Source of the DNA: Actinomycetales bacterium
GTDB taxonomy: Bacteria > Actinomycetota > Actinomycetes > Actinomycetales > Dermatophilaceae
Assembly: GCA_016710385.1 (NCBI GenBank)
Contig: JADJVX010000017.1
Location: forward strand, 372,001 to 436,000
Length of the DNA: 64,000 bases
Direction: 5' to 3'
Position 1 is the stretch's first letter; every line of letters begins with the position of its first letter. Below, piece by piece: positions 17,386-26,477 of the stretch. The notes below the pieces were generated by a model that searched no databases, was not told the origin of the DNA, and worked only from the letters and a program-made list of their open reading frames with translations. The translations under genes were made by a program, and so were the position numbers.

Positions 17386-17481
17386 GTCAGGCTGACCCAG
17401 GTACGGCATGTCATGACCCCGCAGGATCCGCGAGACCGTCCGCGCCGACACCCCACGTTCGGGCCCACCGGTCCGGGACCG
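17386..17481 (-). pseudogene. Possible IS481-type transposase fragment
   Basis: On the minus strand a 32-codon stretch reads through ERGVSARTVSRILRGHDMPYL, which resembles the helix-turn-helix segment of IS481-family transposases (VSxRTVSRILxRHxMPxL). An in-frame TGA at 17482-17484 closes it upstream, and the similarity fades after PYLGQPD. No DDE catalytic region or terminal inverted repeats were seen. It lies between hen1 and tRNA-fMet and would record past transposition at the island edge. Confidence 0.5.
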
Positions 17482-17503
17482 TCAACTCCCGCCCTGGAAT
17501 GCC

Positions 17504-17538
17504 GTCAGGCTCGGAGATGAAAGATCTCCGAGCCTGAC
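17504..17538. repeat. Hairpin downstream of tRNA-fMet, right copy of island-flanking repeat
   Basis: Perfect 15-bp inverted repeat GTCAGGCTCGGAGAT with a GAAAG loop, ending 6 bp from the 3' end of the tRNA gene. It is placed as a terminator for tRNA-fMet on the minus strand, but has no T-run, which is common in high-GC actinobacteria. Its inner 13-bp arms and spacing are identical to the hairpin at 13223-13255. Confidence 0.8.
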
Positions 17539-17543
17539 CTGTG

Positions 17544-17617
<74 letters not shown>

Positions 17618-17725
17618 TCGGCATGCGCCACCTTACGTGACCACTCCGCGAGAACCAAATCGACGACTAGGCGCGAGGGCATCCGATGGGCCGCGAGCCC
17701 TGCGTCGCAGCCCACCCAACCCGCC

Positions 17726-20700
17726 TCAGGAGGTCGGCGCCGGAGTGGGACTCACCGTAAGGGAGCCCGTGGGAGACGCCGCAGCGGCCCGGGCCAGGGC
17801 GTCCTTGAGGCGCTTCTGCGCTTCCCCGTATGCCGTGAAGTCCCCCGCCCGCAGCGCCGCCTCACCGTCGGCGAAGGCCTTCTGAGCGTCGGCGATCGCG
17901 GTCGCCAACGGGGTCCCCGAGTCCGGCGGCTGGGTCGGCGTCGTGGGGGTCGTCGGAGCGCTCGGCGTCGTGGGAGTTGTCGGCGTCGTGGGAGTCGCCG
18001 GTGCGACCTGACCGCCGAACAATTCGTTGAGCGCGCCGTTGAGCGTGTCGGACCACGCCAGCTTGTCACCGAAGGTCACCACGATGGCCCGCCCGAGCGG
18101 GAACGGGTTCGACGCGCTGCCCTGCAGGTAGATCGGCTGCACGAAGAGCATCCCGTCCGCCATCGGCAACGCGAGCAAGTTGCCCAAGATGACCGAATTC
18201 CCCTGCTGCCGGGCCGAACTCAAGAATTGCGACAAGGTCAAGCTGAAGGCCTTCGAGGACTGGCTCGAGGAGTTGATGGCGTTCTGCACCTGGCCCGGAC
18301 CGTTGACATTGCTGTCCGGTGGGAGTTCGAGCAGCCGTAGCGTGCCATACCCCTCGGCCCGCTTGCCGGCGGCGGATCCGGCATTCGAGTCCGCGGCGAG
18401 GAAGCCGGTGAGGATCTCCCGGGTATCCCTCGTGCCGGCCGGGATGAAGGTCGTCGTGAGCGAGAACTCCGGCTCTGCTTGACCCGGCATGGCGATCGAG
18501 AGGTAGTAGGCCGGCTGATCGGTGTTGCGGCTCTCCAGGGTCGGGTCACTGGGGACTCGCCAGTTGGCCTGGCCGTTGAAGAGCGTGCCGGGGTCGGTCA
18601 CGTGGTAGCGGGCGAGCAGCTGGCGCTGGATCTTGAGCAAGTCCTCCGGGTAGCGCAGGTGCGACATGAGCGAGGCGCTGATGTCGCTCAGCGGCCGCAC
18701 GACGCCGGGGAAGGCACCCATCCAGGCTTTGAGAATGGGATCGGCCTCATCCCACTGGTAGAGGTTGACCGACCCGTCGAACGCGTCGACGGTGGCCTTG
18801 ACCGAGTTGCGGATGTAGTTGACCTGACCCTGCTCCAGACTGGTCACCGCACGACGGTTGACCGTCGTGCTGTCCGAGGTCGAGGTGGCCATCTGGCTGA
18901 TCTGTGAGTTCGGGTAGCCCGCCGTCGACGTATAGCCATCGACGATCCACACGACACGTCCGTCGACGATCGACGGGTACACGTTGCCATCGAGGGTGAG
19001 CCAGGGGGCGACCCGCTCCACCCGGTCGCGGGGTGCCCGATTGTCCAGCAGACGCGAGTTGGCGTTGACCGCATCGGAAAGCAGGAAGTTGATCTCGCGG
19101 TACTTGATCCCATAGGCCAACCGCTTGAGGGCGTTGTCGAGCGCGACGCCGCCCTGCCCGGCATACGTGGTGTTGACCTGTTGGGTTTCCCCCTGGGCGG
19201 GGTAGTCGAACTCCCGCGGAGCCTGTCCCTGCGGGGCCCCGACGATGGAATAGAGCGGCGACTGCTCGCCGAAGTAGATCCGCGGTTCATAGGTCCCGAG
19301 GGCAGTGCTCGCCGGGATTGACGACTCGATGAAGACCGGCTGACCATCGCTCTGCCGGTTGCCATAGGCCGCCACGACGCCGTATCCATGGGTGTAGACA
19401 GTGTGATCGGTGAGCCAGTTCCGTTGCCCTGCAGGCACACCCGCGAGGTCGAGCTCACGCACCGCCACCACGACATCGGTCGACACCCCATCGATGGTGT
19501 AGCGGTCGACGTCGAGAGTGTCCGGGAAGGCGTAGTAGTTGCGCACGGCGTGCAGCTGCTTGAAGGTCGGCTGCACGACATTGGGGTCCACCAGCCGCAC
19601 CCCCGGAATCGCCCCCGCCGTCGCCCGCAGCTTCTCCTGGGAAGCCACGGCGGTCGGCCGGTAGGGCTTCACGGTGATCTGGTCGAGCCCGTATGCCGCG
19701 CGGGTGGCGGTGATGTTCTTGGCAATAAAGTCCGACTCCAGGGACAACTCGCTCGGGGTGACTTTGAGACTCTGGATGAGGGCCGGGAAGATCCCGCCGA
19801 CGACGACCGAGACGACGATGAGCAGCACCGTGCCGATGACCGGCAGGCGCCAGGAGCGGGTCCAGATCACCGACAGGAACATCGCGGCACACATGATCGA
19901 CGCGACCGCGAGGATCGCCTTGGTCGGCAGCACCGCGTTGGCGTCCGTGTACTGCACGCCTGTCATGAGCCGCGAGGTCTGCAGCGAGAGCGAGAACCGC
20001 TCGAGCCAGTAGCTCGCAGCGCGCAACAGGACGACGACCGCCAGCAATGAGGACAGGTGCACCAGCGCCGACCGAGTCGTGCCACGCCCGCGGTTGGCCA
20101 GCTGCAAGCCACCGTAGACATAGTGAGTGAAGGCAGCCGCGAGCACGGCGAGGATGACCGCCATCGACAGGAACGCGACCACAAAGGTCCACCAGGGCAG
20201 GGCGAAGACGAAGAATCCCACGTCGAGCCCGAAGTGCGGGTCCGTGACGCCGAACGGCTGCTGGTTGCGCCACAGCAGGAGGGTCTCCCACTGCGACGAA
20301 GCCCCCAGCCCGGACACCAGGCCCACGCCGAGCGGCAGCGCAACGGTGCCGACCCGCCGGAGGGGTTCCAGAGCCGCGCGGTAGCGATCGAGCGCGTCCT
20401 GTTGCGGGGTGACCGGCGCGTAGATGGGCCGGGAGCGGTGGCCGTACCACAGGCTCGACCACACCAGTGCGGCTGCGATGATCCCGCCGCCGAGGCCAAG
20501 CATGAGCTGGGCGCCCAGCCGGGTGGTGAAGACGGAGCTGAGCTTGACCGAGTCGAACCAGAGCACCTCGGTCCAGACATTGGCCAACAGGCTCACCAAG
20601 ACGCTCAGCGCCACGAGGATCGCGACGGTCGTCGCCAGCGGGGAGCGCCGCCGCGGCCCGAAGGCGGCCCGGGCCAGCGGGTCCGTGCTTTCCGGACCTC

Positions 20701-20758
20701 CCGGACCCTGCACGGGCTCGTCGGGGTCCTCGGGACGGTTCCAGTCGCGCTCGCTCAC
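17726..20758 (-). CDS. UPF0182 family membrane protein
   Basis: Encodes 1010 residues of the UPF0182 (COG1615) family, large actinobacterial membrane proteins of unknown function. After a short acidic cytoplasmic N terminus, about seven transmembrane helices occupy roughly residues 40-340, including LATTVAILVALSVLVSLLAN and VVAFLSMAVILAVLAAAF. A long extracytoplasmic region follows, containing the family-typical NYYAFPDTLDVDRYTIDG and TDHTVYTHGYGVVAAYGN. The C terminus carries a Thr-Pro repeat (TPTTPTTPTTP) before a final helix. The ATG at 20758 is the natural start. It is convergent with nothing nearby; tRNA-fMet lies downstream on the same strand. Confidence 0.93.
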   Translation of the reverse strand: MSERDWNRPEDPDEPVQGPGGPESTDPLARAAFGPRRRSPLATTVAILVALSVLVSLLANVWTEVLWFDSVKLSSVFTTRLGAQLMLGLGGGIIAAALVWSSLWYGHRSRPIYAPVTPQQDALDRYRAALEPLRRVGTVALPLGVGLVSGLGASSQWETLLLWRNQQPFGVTDPHFGLDVGFFVFALPWWTFVVAFLSMAVILAVLAAAFTHYVYGGLQLANRGRGTTRSALVHLSSLLAVVVLLRAASYWLERFSLSLQTSRLMTGVQYTDANAVLPTKAILAVASIMCAAMFLSVIWTRSWRLPVIGTVLLIVVSVVVGGIFPALIQSLKVTPSELSLESDFIAKNITATRAAYGLDQITVKPYRPTAVASQEKLRATAGAIPGVRLVDPNVVQPTFKQLHAVRNYYAFPDTLDVDRYTIDGVSTDVVVAVRELDLAGVPAGQRNWLTDHTVYTHGYGVVAAYGNRQSDGQPVFIESSIPASTALGTYEPRIYFGEQSPLYSIVGAPQGQAPREFDYPAQGETQQVNTTYAGQGGVALDNALKRLAYGIKYREINFLLSDAVNANSRLLDNRAPRDRVERVAPWLTLDGNVYPSIVDGRVVWIVDGYTSTAGYPNSQISQMATSTSDSTTVNRRAVTSLEQGQVNYIRNSVKATVDAFDGSVNLYQWDEADPILKAWMGAFPGVVRPLSDISASLMSHLRYPEDLLKIQRQLLARYHVTDPGTLFNGQANWRVPSDPTLESRNTDQPAYYLSIAMPGQAEPEFSLTTTFIPAGTRDTREILTGFLAADSNAGSAAGKRAEGYGTLRLLELPPDSNVNGPGQVQNAINSSSQSSKAFSLTLSQFLSSARQQGNSVILGNLLALPMADGMLFVQPIYLQGSASNPFPLGRAIVVTFGDKLAWSDTLNGALNELFGGQVAPATPTTPTTPTTPSAPTTPTTPTQPPDSGTPLATAIADAQKAFADGEAALRAGDFTAYGEAQKRLKDALARAAAASPTGSLTVSPTPAPTS

Positions 20759-20878
20759 GCGCTCACCATACCTACCCTCCGGTATGCCGTCCGGTCCCGC
20801 GGTCGCCAGAGCACCTGTCCACAGCCGGGTATGCCGTCCGGCGCGCTCGGTGACGAGGGCCGGGGGGCGGATGACGCC
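20759..20878. promoter_or_regulatory. Intergenic gap with two direct copies of GGTATGCCGTCCGG
   Basis: This 120-bp gap precedes the UPF0182 gene and follows the PPA1309 gene, both on the minus strand. It contains the 14-bp sequence GGTATGCCGTCCGG twice in direct orientation, near 20778 and 20827, both carrying the window-wide GTATGCCG octamer. The UPF0182 promoter must be here, but no clear -35/-10 pair is visible. Confidence 0.5.
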
Positions 20879-21424
20879 TCAGTCGGCGAGCGTGGCGCGC
20901 AGCGCGTGGACCAGCCCTGGGGCGATGTCCGGTCCGGAAGCCACCCGGTCGTCACGGTCGTGTGCCCGCTGCCGCAGCAAGCACACCGCCGGGCCGTCCC
21001 GCAGCACGGCGACGAGCAGGCGGACGTCGGCGCGGTCCGGGTGCGCGGCGAGCACGCGAATGGCCTGTTCGGGGTCTTCCGGCAGGCCGTGTTCGGCCTC
21101 CGGCGGCACGACGATCCGCTCGACGGCGACTGCCGCGCCGGCCACCTCCGGTGGCCACCCGATCTGGGCCAACAACTGCACGACATCCGAGGTCGTCGGC
21201 AGGTCGTCCTGTTCGACGGCAGTGAGCGCGCCTGGCGCAGCGGTGGCGCCCAACTGTTGGGCCAGGCCCGGTTCTTCGGCAATCAACCGATCGGTCGGCA
21301 CGAGCGCGAAAAGGCGCGGGGGCTGGTCCCACCCGAACCCGGCGACGTGTCGTTCGGTCTCCAGCGCGACGATCGACAACGGGTCGGTCACCGGCACCGG
21401 GTGCGCGGCAGTCGGGTCGGTCAC
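20879..21424 (-). CDS. PPA1309 family protein
   Basis: Encodes 181 residues of the actinobacterial PPA1309 family, function unknown. Recognisable segments are IVALETERHVAGFGWDQPPRLFALVPT near the start, IGWPPEVAGAAVAVERIVVPP in the middle and VRLLVAVLRDGPAVCLLR before the end. No catalytic motif, signal peptide or membrane helix is visible, so it is probably a cytosolic acidic protein. The GTG at 21424 has AGGAGG seven bases upstream, and the spacer contains a GGTATGCCG copy. It is 10 bp downstream of the Lon-like protease gene and likely in the same operon. Confidence 0.85.
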   Translation of the reverse strand: MTDPTAAHPVPVTDPLSIVALETERHVAGFGWDQPPRLFALVPTDRLIAEEPGLAQQLGATAAPGALTAVEQDDLPTTSDVVQLLAQIGWPPEVAGAAVAVERIVVPPEAEHGLPEDPEQAIRVLAAHPDRADVRLLVAVLRDGPAVCLLRQRAHDRDDRVASGPDIAPGLVHALRATLAD

Positions 21425-21434
21425 GGCATACCTC

Positions 21435-22631
21435 CTAGGGGGTGGTGTCGCAGCGCGGGAGCGCCGCGGTGTCGCCCTTGGCGATCGTGTCCAGCGCAGT
21501 CTTGGCGTCCTGGAACGTCGCGACCTTGACGACCTGGATTCCCGGATGGTCGAACCCGGACACCTCGGCACAGTTGTCGATCGGGGTGAGAAAGAAGGTC
21601 GCTCCCGCCCGCTCGGCCCCGACGATCTTCTGCCGGATCCCGCCGATCGGACCCACTGCGCCGGAGTCATCGATGGTGCCGGTGCCGGCCACCGACTTCC
21701 CGCCGGTCAGAGAGCCTTCGGTGAGCTTGTCGTAGACACCGAGGCTGAACATCAGGCCCGCACTGGGGCCGCCGACGTTGCCGGCGTCGATGGTCACCGG
21801 GAAGGGCAATGAGTAGCCGCCCTGCAGCACCACGCCGAGAATGGTGCGACCGTCGGGTGCTTTCCCGGTCTTGGGGTGGGTAGTGACCGTCGCACCGTCA
21901 CGCTTGACGATCACCTCGAGGGTGTCGCCGGGGGTCGCCTGCTGCACCGCTGCGCGGACGGCGGCCCCATCGCTGGCCGGTCGGCCCTGGATGGAGACGA
22001 CGACGTCACCCACCGTGAGTTCGCCTTTTGACGGCGCGTCGGTCGAGAAGGACGCGATGGTGATGACCGGCGACAGTGAGTAGCCCAGCGCTCGCAGCGC
22101 GACCGCGGTGGCCTCCTGCTGCGACCCGGCCATCTCGATGCGGTTCTCCTCGGCCACCTGCTCCTTGGTGGCGTTCGGAGGGAAGATCTCATCGACCGGT
22201 CGGACGTCGCGAGTCGGATCGATCCAGGCCGTCACGAGGTCGACGACCGTCACCGGATAGCCGGGGCCGCCTGCCACCCGCACGGTCGTGAAGTCCAGCG
22301 ACCCCGAGGTCGGGTAGGTCTTCGCGTCCTTGATCTGGATGCGGGGGGTCGTCGACCCGTCCGCGGCGGCGAAGGTGCCCAGCACGTCAGTCGCCGGCCC
22401 GGGCATGAGGATCGCGTAGGGCAGGTGGACGAAGCTCACCAGCAGCCCAATCCCGAACGAGGCGATCGCTCCCACGGCCAGTCTCGTCCCGGGCCTGGAC
22501 AACCACCCCTGCCTGGTATGCCGTCTCGCCTCACGCTCCGCGGGCGCAGGCGCCGGCCCCGGCGTGCTGGGATCGGCCGGCCCTGGGCCTGGCGGCTGCT
22601 GGGACGGGCCAGGGAACGGAGGCTGCGTCAT
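21435..22631 (-). CDS. Lon-like PDZ-domain membrane protease (YlbL type)
   Basis: Encodes 398 residues. A Pro-rich cytoplasmic N terminus of about 50 residues is followed by one transmembrane helix (LAVGAIASFGIGLLVSFVHLPY). The PDZ domain includes GELTVGDVVVSIQGRPA near residue 205. The C-terminal Lon-type (S16) domain has the catalytic Ser in GNVGGPSAGLMF and the dyad Lys in GGIRQKIVGA. Family members are membrane-bound Ser-Lys proteases facing outside. The ATG at 22631 overlaps the moaE stop (ATGA). In actinobacteria this gene, PPA1309 and UPF0182 commonly travel together. Its substrate here is unknown. Confidence 0.92.
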   Translation of the reverse strand: MTQPPFPGPSQQPPGPGPADPSTPGPAPAPAEREARRHTRQGWLSRPGTRLAVGAIASFGIGLLVSFVHLPYAILMPGPATDVLGTFAAADGSTTPRIQIKDAKTYPTSGSLDFTTVRVAGGPGYPVTVVDLVTAWIDPTRDVRPVDEIFPPNATKEQVAEENRIEMAGSQQEATAVALRALGYSLSPVITIASFSTDAPSKGELTVGDVVVSIQGRPASDGAAVRAAVQQATPGDTLEVIVKRDGATVTTHPKTGKAPDGRTILGVVLQGGYSLPFPVTIDAGNVGGPSAGLMFSLGVYDKLTEGSLTGGKSVAGTGTIDDSGAVGPIGGIRQKIVGAERAGATFFLTPIDNCAEVSGFDHPGIQVVKVATFQDAKTALDTIAKGDTAALPRCDTTP

Positions 22632-23059
22632 GGCAGGCCCACCCATTCCTCACGACCGTCGGTGAAGATCTGGTGCTTCCAGATGGGCACGGTGGCCTTG
22701 AACTCGTCGACAAGCGCACGGCATACCTCGAAAGCACCCGCGCGGTGCGGGGCGGCGACCGCGGCGACGATCGCGAGGTCGCCGATCTCCAGCCGACCCA
22801 CCCGGTGGACCACCGCGATCCGTGCGATCTGCCCATCCGCAGCGAGCCGGTCGGTCAGGGCCGAGGCGGCCTGGGCCGCGCTGGGATGGCAGGAGTACTC
22901 GAGCACCTCGACCGACCGCCCGTCGTCGTGGTTGCGCACCTGGCCGACAAAGACGACGACAGCGCCAGCCTCGGGGGTGCGGACGGCCGCGAGCAGCTCG
23001 TCGACCGACAGGGCCTCGGTGCGGATCTCGGCCAGGACAGCACGAGCACTGCGCGTCAC
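22628..23059 (-). CDS. moaE: Molybdopterin synthase catalytic subunit MoaE
   Basis: Encodes 143 residues, the usual MoaE length. MoaE transfers sulfur from MoaD thiocarboxylate to precursor Z to make molybdopterin. Conserved elements are VVFVGQVRNHDDGRSVEVLEYSCHP cut here, VVHRVGRLEIGDLAI, the AAPHRAGAFEVCRALVDEFKATVPIWKHQ region with the catalytic lysines, and the terminal W of EEWVGLP. The GTG start at 23059 has AGGAG about ten bases away. No moaD or moaA is in the window; moeZ, 27 kb away, can activate MoaD-like carriers. Confidence 0.93.
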   Translation of the reverse strand: MTRSARAVLAEIRTEALSVDELLAAVRTPEAGAVVVFVGQVRNHDDGRSVEVLEYSCHPSAAQAASALTDRLAADGQIARIAVVHRVGRLEIGDLAIVAAVAAPHRAGAFEVCRALVDEFKATVPIWKHQIFTDGREEWVGLP

Positions 23060-23187
23060 GGTCTGCGGGCTCCTGTCATGTCCACCATCGAACGGGTCCG
23101 CCCGATCGAGAGACTCCTCGGGTCGGGTCGGTCTCCAGGCGGGAGGTTACCCCGAACTCCTGGGGATGGCCGTGCTGGCACCTCGGC

Positions 23188-24300
23188 TCAGGGACGCCGC
23201 GCCCGACGCAGCACCGCGGCTGTCCCGACAAGTGCCACCGCCGCGCTCGCGGCGCCGAGGGCGGCATCCTTGGGCGCAACCCGGCGCCCTGCGAGCGCGC
23301 GACGCCCCCGGATGGCGTCCAGCAGCACGCCCAGGCAGGTCTCGTTGTCGTATGCCGGTCGCCACCCGGCGGCGCGTAAAACGGCGGGCTCGACCACCCA
23401 GGGATACATCGCGAAGGCCAATTCGCTTGCCGGGGCGGGGAGCACCCCGAACCGGTGCAGCCGGGCGGCCGTGCCCAGAGCCGTCGCCTGGCTGAGTTGG
23501 ATGCGGCGCATCCCGGAGATCTTCTCGACCCGATCCTGGGCGAGGTAACCCTCAGCAGCAACCGTGATGGCCGGCCCGAGGTCCTGGGTTGCGGCGACGA
23601 CAACGGCCGTCGCGAGATCATCGACATGGCAGAACTGCCAGGTGGGCTCGGCTCCCTTGACGGTGAGCAGCCGGGGCGCCTCGAAGTGCCGGGTGACGAC
23701 CGTGTCGATCCCCAGCCCCACGAGAGCAGCCGGCCGCACGACGGTGATCCCGAGCTGCGGATGCACCCGGCGGGCCTCGCTCATCACGTCTTCGACCGCC
23801 AGCAGGTCGCCGACGACGCCCCCGTCGCGAGCCGCCCCGAGCGGGTGATCCTCGGGCAGCGGCACCGGATTGCCGGCCTCGGCCCCATAGACCATGGCCG
23901 AGGTGACGACCACCAGGCGCGACACGCCCGCAGCGGCAGCGGCGGTGACCAGAGTCTGAGCGGTGCACAGGAGACTCTCGCGGCGTGAGGTCGGGCGACG
24001 TTGCAGGGCCGCTTCCAGATCTGTCTCTGCAGCCACCCAGACGAGAACGTCGACATCGCCCAATGCCGCCAGGACCCCGGGAGTAGCCGGATCGGCGGTC
24101 CGCCACTGCACCCCTTTGGTGGTGTCGGGTACGGCGGCGATCCCGATGGGGCGCTCGGCCCCAGGCGTGGTCGACCGCCACCGGCGAAGCGCCCACAACA
24201 CTCGGGCGGCAGGCACACTCGTCGCGTCGACGACCGCGACGCGCACGGGAGTTTGACCGGTCTGTCCGGGCACCCCCCTTGGTCGCGTCGGGGAACTCAC
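23188..24300 (-). CDS. NAD-dependent epimerase/dehydratase family protein
   Basis: Encodes about 370 residues of the extended SDR family. The N-terminal Rossmann strand is VRVAVVDATSVPAARVLWAL, a divergent version of GxxGxxG. A YGAE motif (SAMVYGAEAGNPVPLPEDHPL) supplies the catalytic Tyr, but the partner Lys expected three residues later is not present, so activity is uncertain. The C-terminal segment LGAASAAVALVGTAAVLRR may be a membrane anchor. The GTG at 24300 has GGAGG six bases away. It is divergent from the DUF2342 gene at 24409, with a 108-bp shared promoter region. Confidence 0.75.
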   Translation of the reverse strand: MSSPTRPRGVPGQTGQTPVRVAVVDATSVPAARVLWALRRWRSTTPGAERPIGIAAVPDTTKGVQWRTADPATPGVLAALGDVDVLVWVAAETDLEAALQRRPTSRRESLLCTAQTLVTAAAAAGVSRLVVVTSAMVYGAEAGNPVPLPEDHPLGAARDGGVVGDLLAVEDVMSEARRVHPQLGITVVRPAALVGLGIDTVVTRHFEAPRLLTVKGAEPTWQFCHVDDLATAVVVAATQDLGPAITVAAEGYLAQDRVEKISGMRRIQLSQATALGTAARLHRFGVLPAPASELAFAMYPWVVEPAVLRAAGWRPAYDNETCLGVLLDAIRGRRALAGRRVAPKDAALGAASAAVALVGTAAVLRRARRP

Positions 24301-24408
24301 GCCGCCTCCTGCTTGTTGCCTCTGCAGAGCCCATCCTGTCAGTCCGCGGCCCGGTCGAATGTCACGACTCGATAGCCTCGGAGTGCACCCGAGAAACCAG
24401 GAGCCATC

Positions 24409-25839
24409 ATGGCCGACCGCGACGAGCAGTTGCCCGATTTCGCCGCGCTGCTGCGCGAACTGTTGGGTCCTGATGCCCAACTGCCGCCGGAGATGGAGCA
24501 ATTCCTCGCCGCGATGCAGGGCGACGCTGAGGCGTCACCGCAGGCCGCGCTGCTGCAGCAACAGTTGGGAATGCTCTTCGGGGATGGTGGCGAGAGCGCC
24601 CGGTTGGCTGGGGCGACCGACCTGGCCCGCAAGGTGGTCGCTGCAGCCGGCGAGCGCAGCGTCACCGAGGGGGCCCGCCGAGATGTCCAGTCCGCCGTCG
24701 ACGTCGCCCGGTTGTGGATCGACCCGGTGACCTCGTTCGACTCCCCCGGCGGCCTCGCCCGGGCCTGGAGTCGGGCCGAGTGGGTGGAAGCAACGATGCC
24801 CTCGTGGGTTGAGTTGCTCGAGCCGGTGGCCAGTGGGGTCGCATCGGCGGGTAGCGCGGCCATGGGCAAGCAACTGGACGCCCTCGGTGCCAGCGGCGAG
24901 CTGCCCGACCTGGCCGCGCTCGGGCTCCCCGAGGAACTCACTGCCCGAATCGGTGCCCAGGGGATGTCCATGGAAGGGCTGCTTCGGCAGTTCACCCCGG
25001 TGCTCGAGCGTGTTTCGGCCGGGTTGTTCACCGCCCAGATCGGCCACGCCGTGGGTGCCCTGGCGGCTGACGTCGTGAGCGGCACCGAGGTCGGCCTGCC
25101 GGTCGTGCCGGATCACTCCGTGACGCTCCTGCCTGCGGCCATCGACGAGTTCGCCGGGGGCTTGGGCCTGGAGGTCGCGGAGGTGCGGCTCTACTTGGCT
25201 GTCCGCGAGGCGGCTCGGGTGCGCCTGTTCACCCAGGTGCCCTGGCTGGCCGCCAATCTCGAAGCCGGCGTGCGCGACTACGGCCGCAACATCACCATCG
25301 ACACCGACGCCATCGAGTCGGCGGTGTCCTCGGTCGATTTCGCCGACGCCGAGGCGATGCAGGATGCCTTCGCGCAAGCCCAATTGTTCGGTCGGGCCCC
25401 GACGCCCGCCCAGCAAGCGGCGCTCACCCGGCTCGAAACCACCCTGGCCTTGGTCGAGGGCTGGGTCGACCTCATCACTGACCAGGCCGTGACCGCCCAC
25501 CTGCCCCATGCGGCCGCGCTGGGCGAAGCCGTCCGTCGCCGCCGGCTCGGCGGGCCGGCGCAGAAGGCCTTCTCGGGCTTCGTGGGTCTGCAGTTGAGCC
25601 CGCGCCGGTTGCGTGATGCCCGCAACCTGTGGGCGGCCCTCGAGGCCGCCGGCGGGGTCGACCTGCGCGACGGCTCCTGGGCTCACCCCGATCTGGCTCC
25701 GTCGACGGTCGACCTCGACGACCCGCTCGGCTATGTCGACCGTCGGCGCGCCCCGGCAGCTCCGGACGCCATGGATGCGGAGATCGACTCGTTGCTGGCC
25801 TCCTTCGGCGACGAGCCGCCGAGCGCCCCATCCGCCTGA
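24409..25839 (+). CDS. DUF2342 (zinc-dependent metalloprotease-like) protein
   Basis: Encodes 476 residues of the COG5282/DUF2342 family, present in nearly all actinobacteria and often labelled hydrolase or zinc-dependent metalloprotease. The diagnostic central part is LPVVPDHSVTLLPAAIDEFAGGL, followed by EVRLYLAVREAARVRLF, then the FTQVPWLAANLEAGVRDYGR helix. Where structural relatives have an HExxH-like metal site, this protein reads R266-E-A-A-R270, so both histidines are lacking. It may be a non-catalytic member. AGGAG precedes the ATG by seven bases. The NUDIX gene starts 5 bp after its stop, so the two form an operon. Confidence 0.88.
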   Translation: MADRDEQLPDFAALLRELLGPDAQLPPEMEQFLAAMQGDAEASPQAALLQQQLGMLFGDGGESARLAGATDLARKVVAAAGERSVTEGARRDVQSAVDVARLWIDPVTSFDSPGGLARAWSRAEWVEATMPSWVELLEPVASGVASAGSAAMGKQLDALGASGELPDLAALGLPEELTARIGAQGMSMEGLLRQFTPVLERVSAGLFTAQIGHAVGALAADVVSGTEVGLPVVPDHSVTLLPAAIDEFAGGLGLEVAEVRLYLAVREAARVRLFTQVPWLAANLEAGVRDYGRNITIDTDAIESAVSSVDFADAEAMQDAFAQAQLFGRAPTPAQQAALTRLETTLALVEGWVDLITDQAVTAHLPHAAALGEAVRRRRLGGPAQKAFSGFVGLQLSPRRLRDARNLWAALEAAGGVDLRDGSWAHPDLAPSTVDLDDPLGYVDRRRAPAAPDAMDAEIDSLLASFGDEPPSAPSA

Positions 25840-25844
25840 TCCGC

Positions 25845-26477
25845 ATGCCCGAGATCCACGACGACGTCGCCGTCCTGAGCGGGACTGACCGGACGGCATA
25901 CCGGCGGTTGCATGCTGACGCGACGGCATTGCTGAGCGCGTGGTCGGCACCCGACCCGGCGCAGGCGGCGCTGCGCGCCGACTACCTGGCCCACCTGGCT
26001 GGCGAACCGTGGGCAGTCGCGAAGGCCGGCCCGCCGGAGCACCTCACCGCCAGTGTGCTGGTGCTGGACGATGGTCTGGAGCAGGTGCTGCTCACGCACC
26101 ACCGCAAGGCCGGCGTCTGGCTGCAGTTCGGTGGCCATCTCGAGCCGGGGGACGCCTGCCTGTATGCCGCGGCCGTCCGCGAGGTCGCCGAAGAGTCCGG
26201 CGTCGACGGCGTGCAGATCGACCCGATGGTGGCTCAGCTCGACCGCCACCGACTCATCGGGTCCTTCGGTCGCTGCCGGGAACACCTCGACGTGCGCTTC
26301 GCCGGGGTGACTGCCGCCGGTGCGACTCCACGGGTCAGCAGCGAGTCGCACGATGTGCGCTGGTGGCCGCTCACCGACTTACCTGAAGAGACCAGCGCAG
26401 AGGTGAGCACACTCGCGGCCGCCTGCCGTCGGGTGCTGACGCAGCAGCAGCCCCCGGTGCGATCGACCGTCAGCTGA
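25845..26477 (+). CDS. NUDIX hydrolase
   Basis: Encodes about 210 residues. The Nudix box is intact: GGHLEPGDACLYAAAVREVAEESGV, shortened here to its key residues G-x5-E-x7-R-E-x2-E-E-x-G, which binds metal for cleavage of a nucleoside diphosphate-X bond. A helical N-terminal region of about 60 residues precedes it. The substrate is unknown. It starts 5 bp after the DUF2342 stop. Its last codons overlap the YwiC-like gene on the opposite strand by 8 bp inside a perfect palindrome, so both proteins end with T-V-S. Confidence 0.87.
   Translation: MPEIHDDVAVLSGTDRTAYRRLHADATALLSAWSAPDPAQAALRADYLAHLAGEPWAVAKAGPPEHLTASVLVLDDGLEQVLLTHHRKAGVWLQFGGHLEPGDACLYAAAVREVAEESGVDGVQIDPMVAQLDRHRLIGSFGRCREHLDVRFAGVTAAGATPRVSSESHDVRWWPLTDLPEETSAEVSTLAAACRRVLTQQQPPVRSTVS

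Noticed and set aside
17265..17468. 67-codon open frame between hen1 and tRNA-fMet
   Set aside because: It overlaps the hen1 start and the transposase-like fragment in a different frame and has no domain features.
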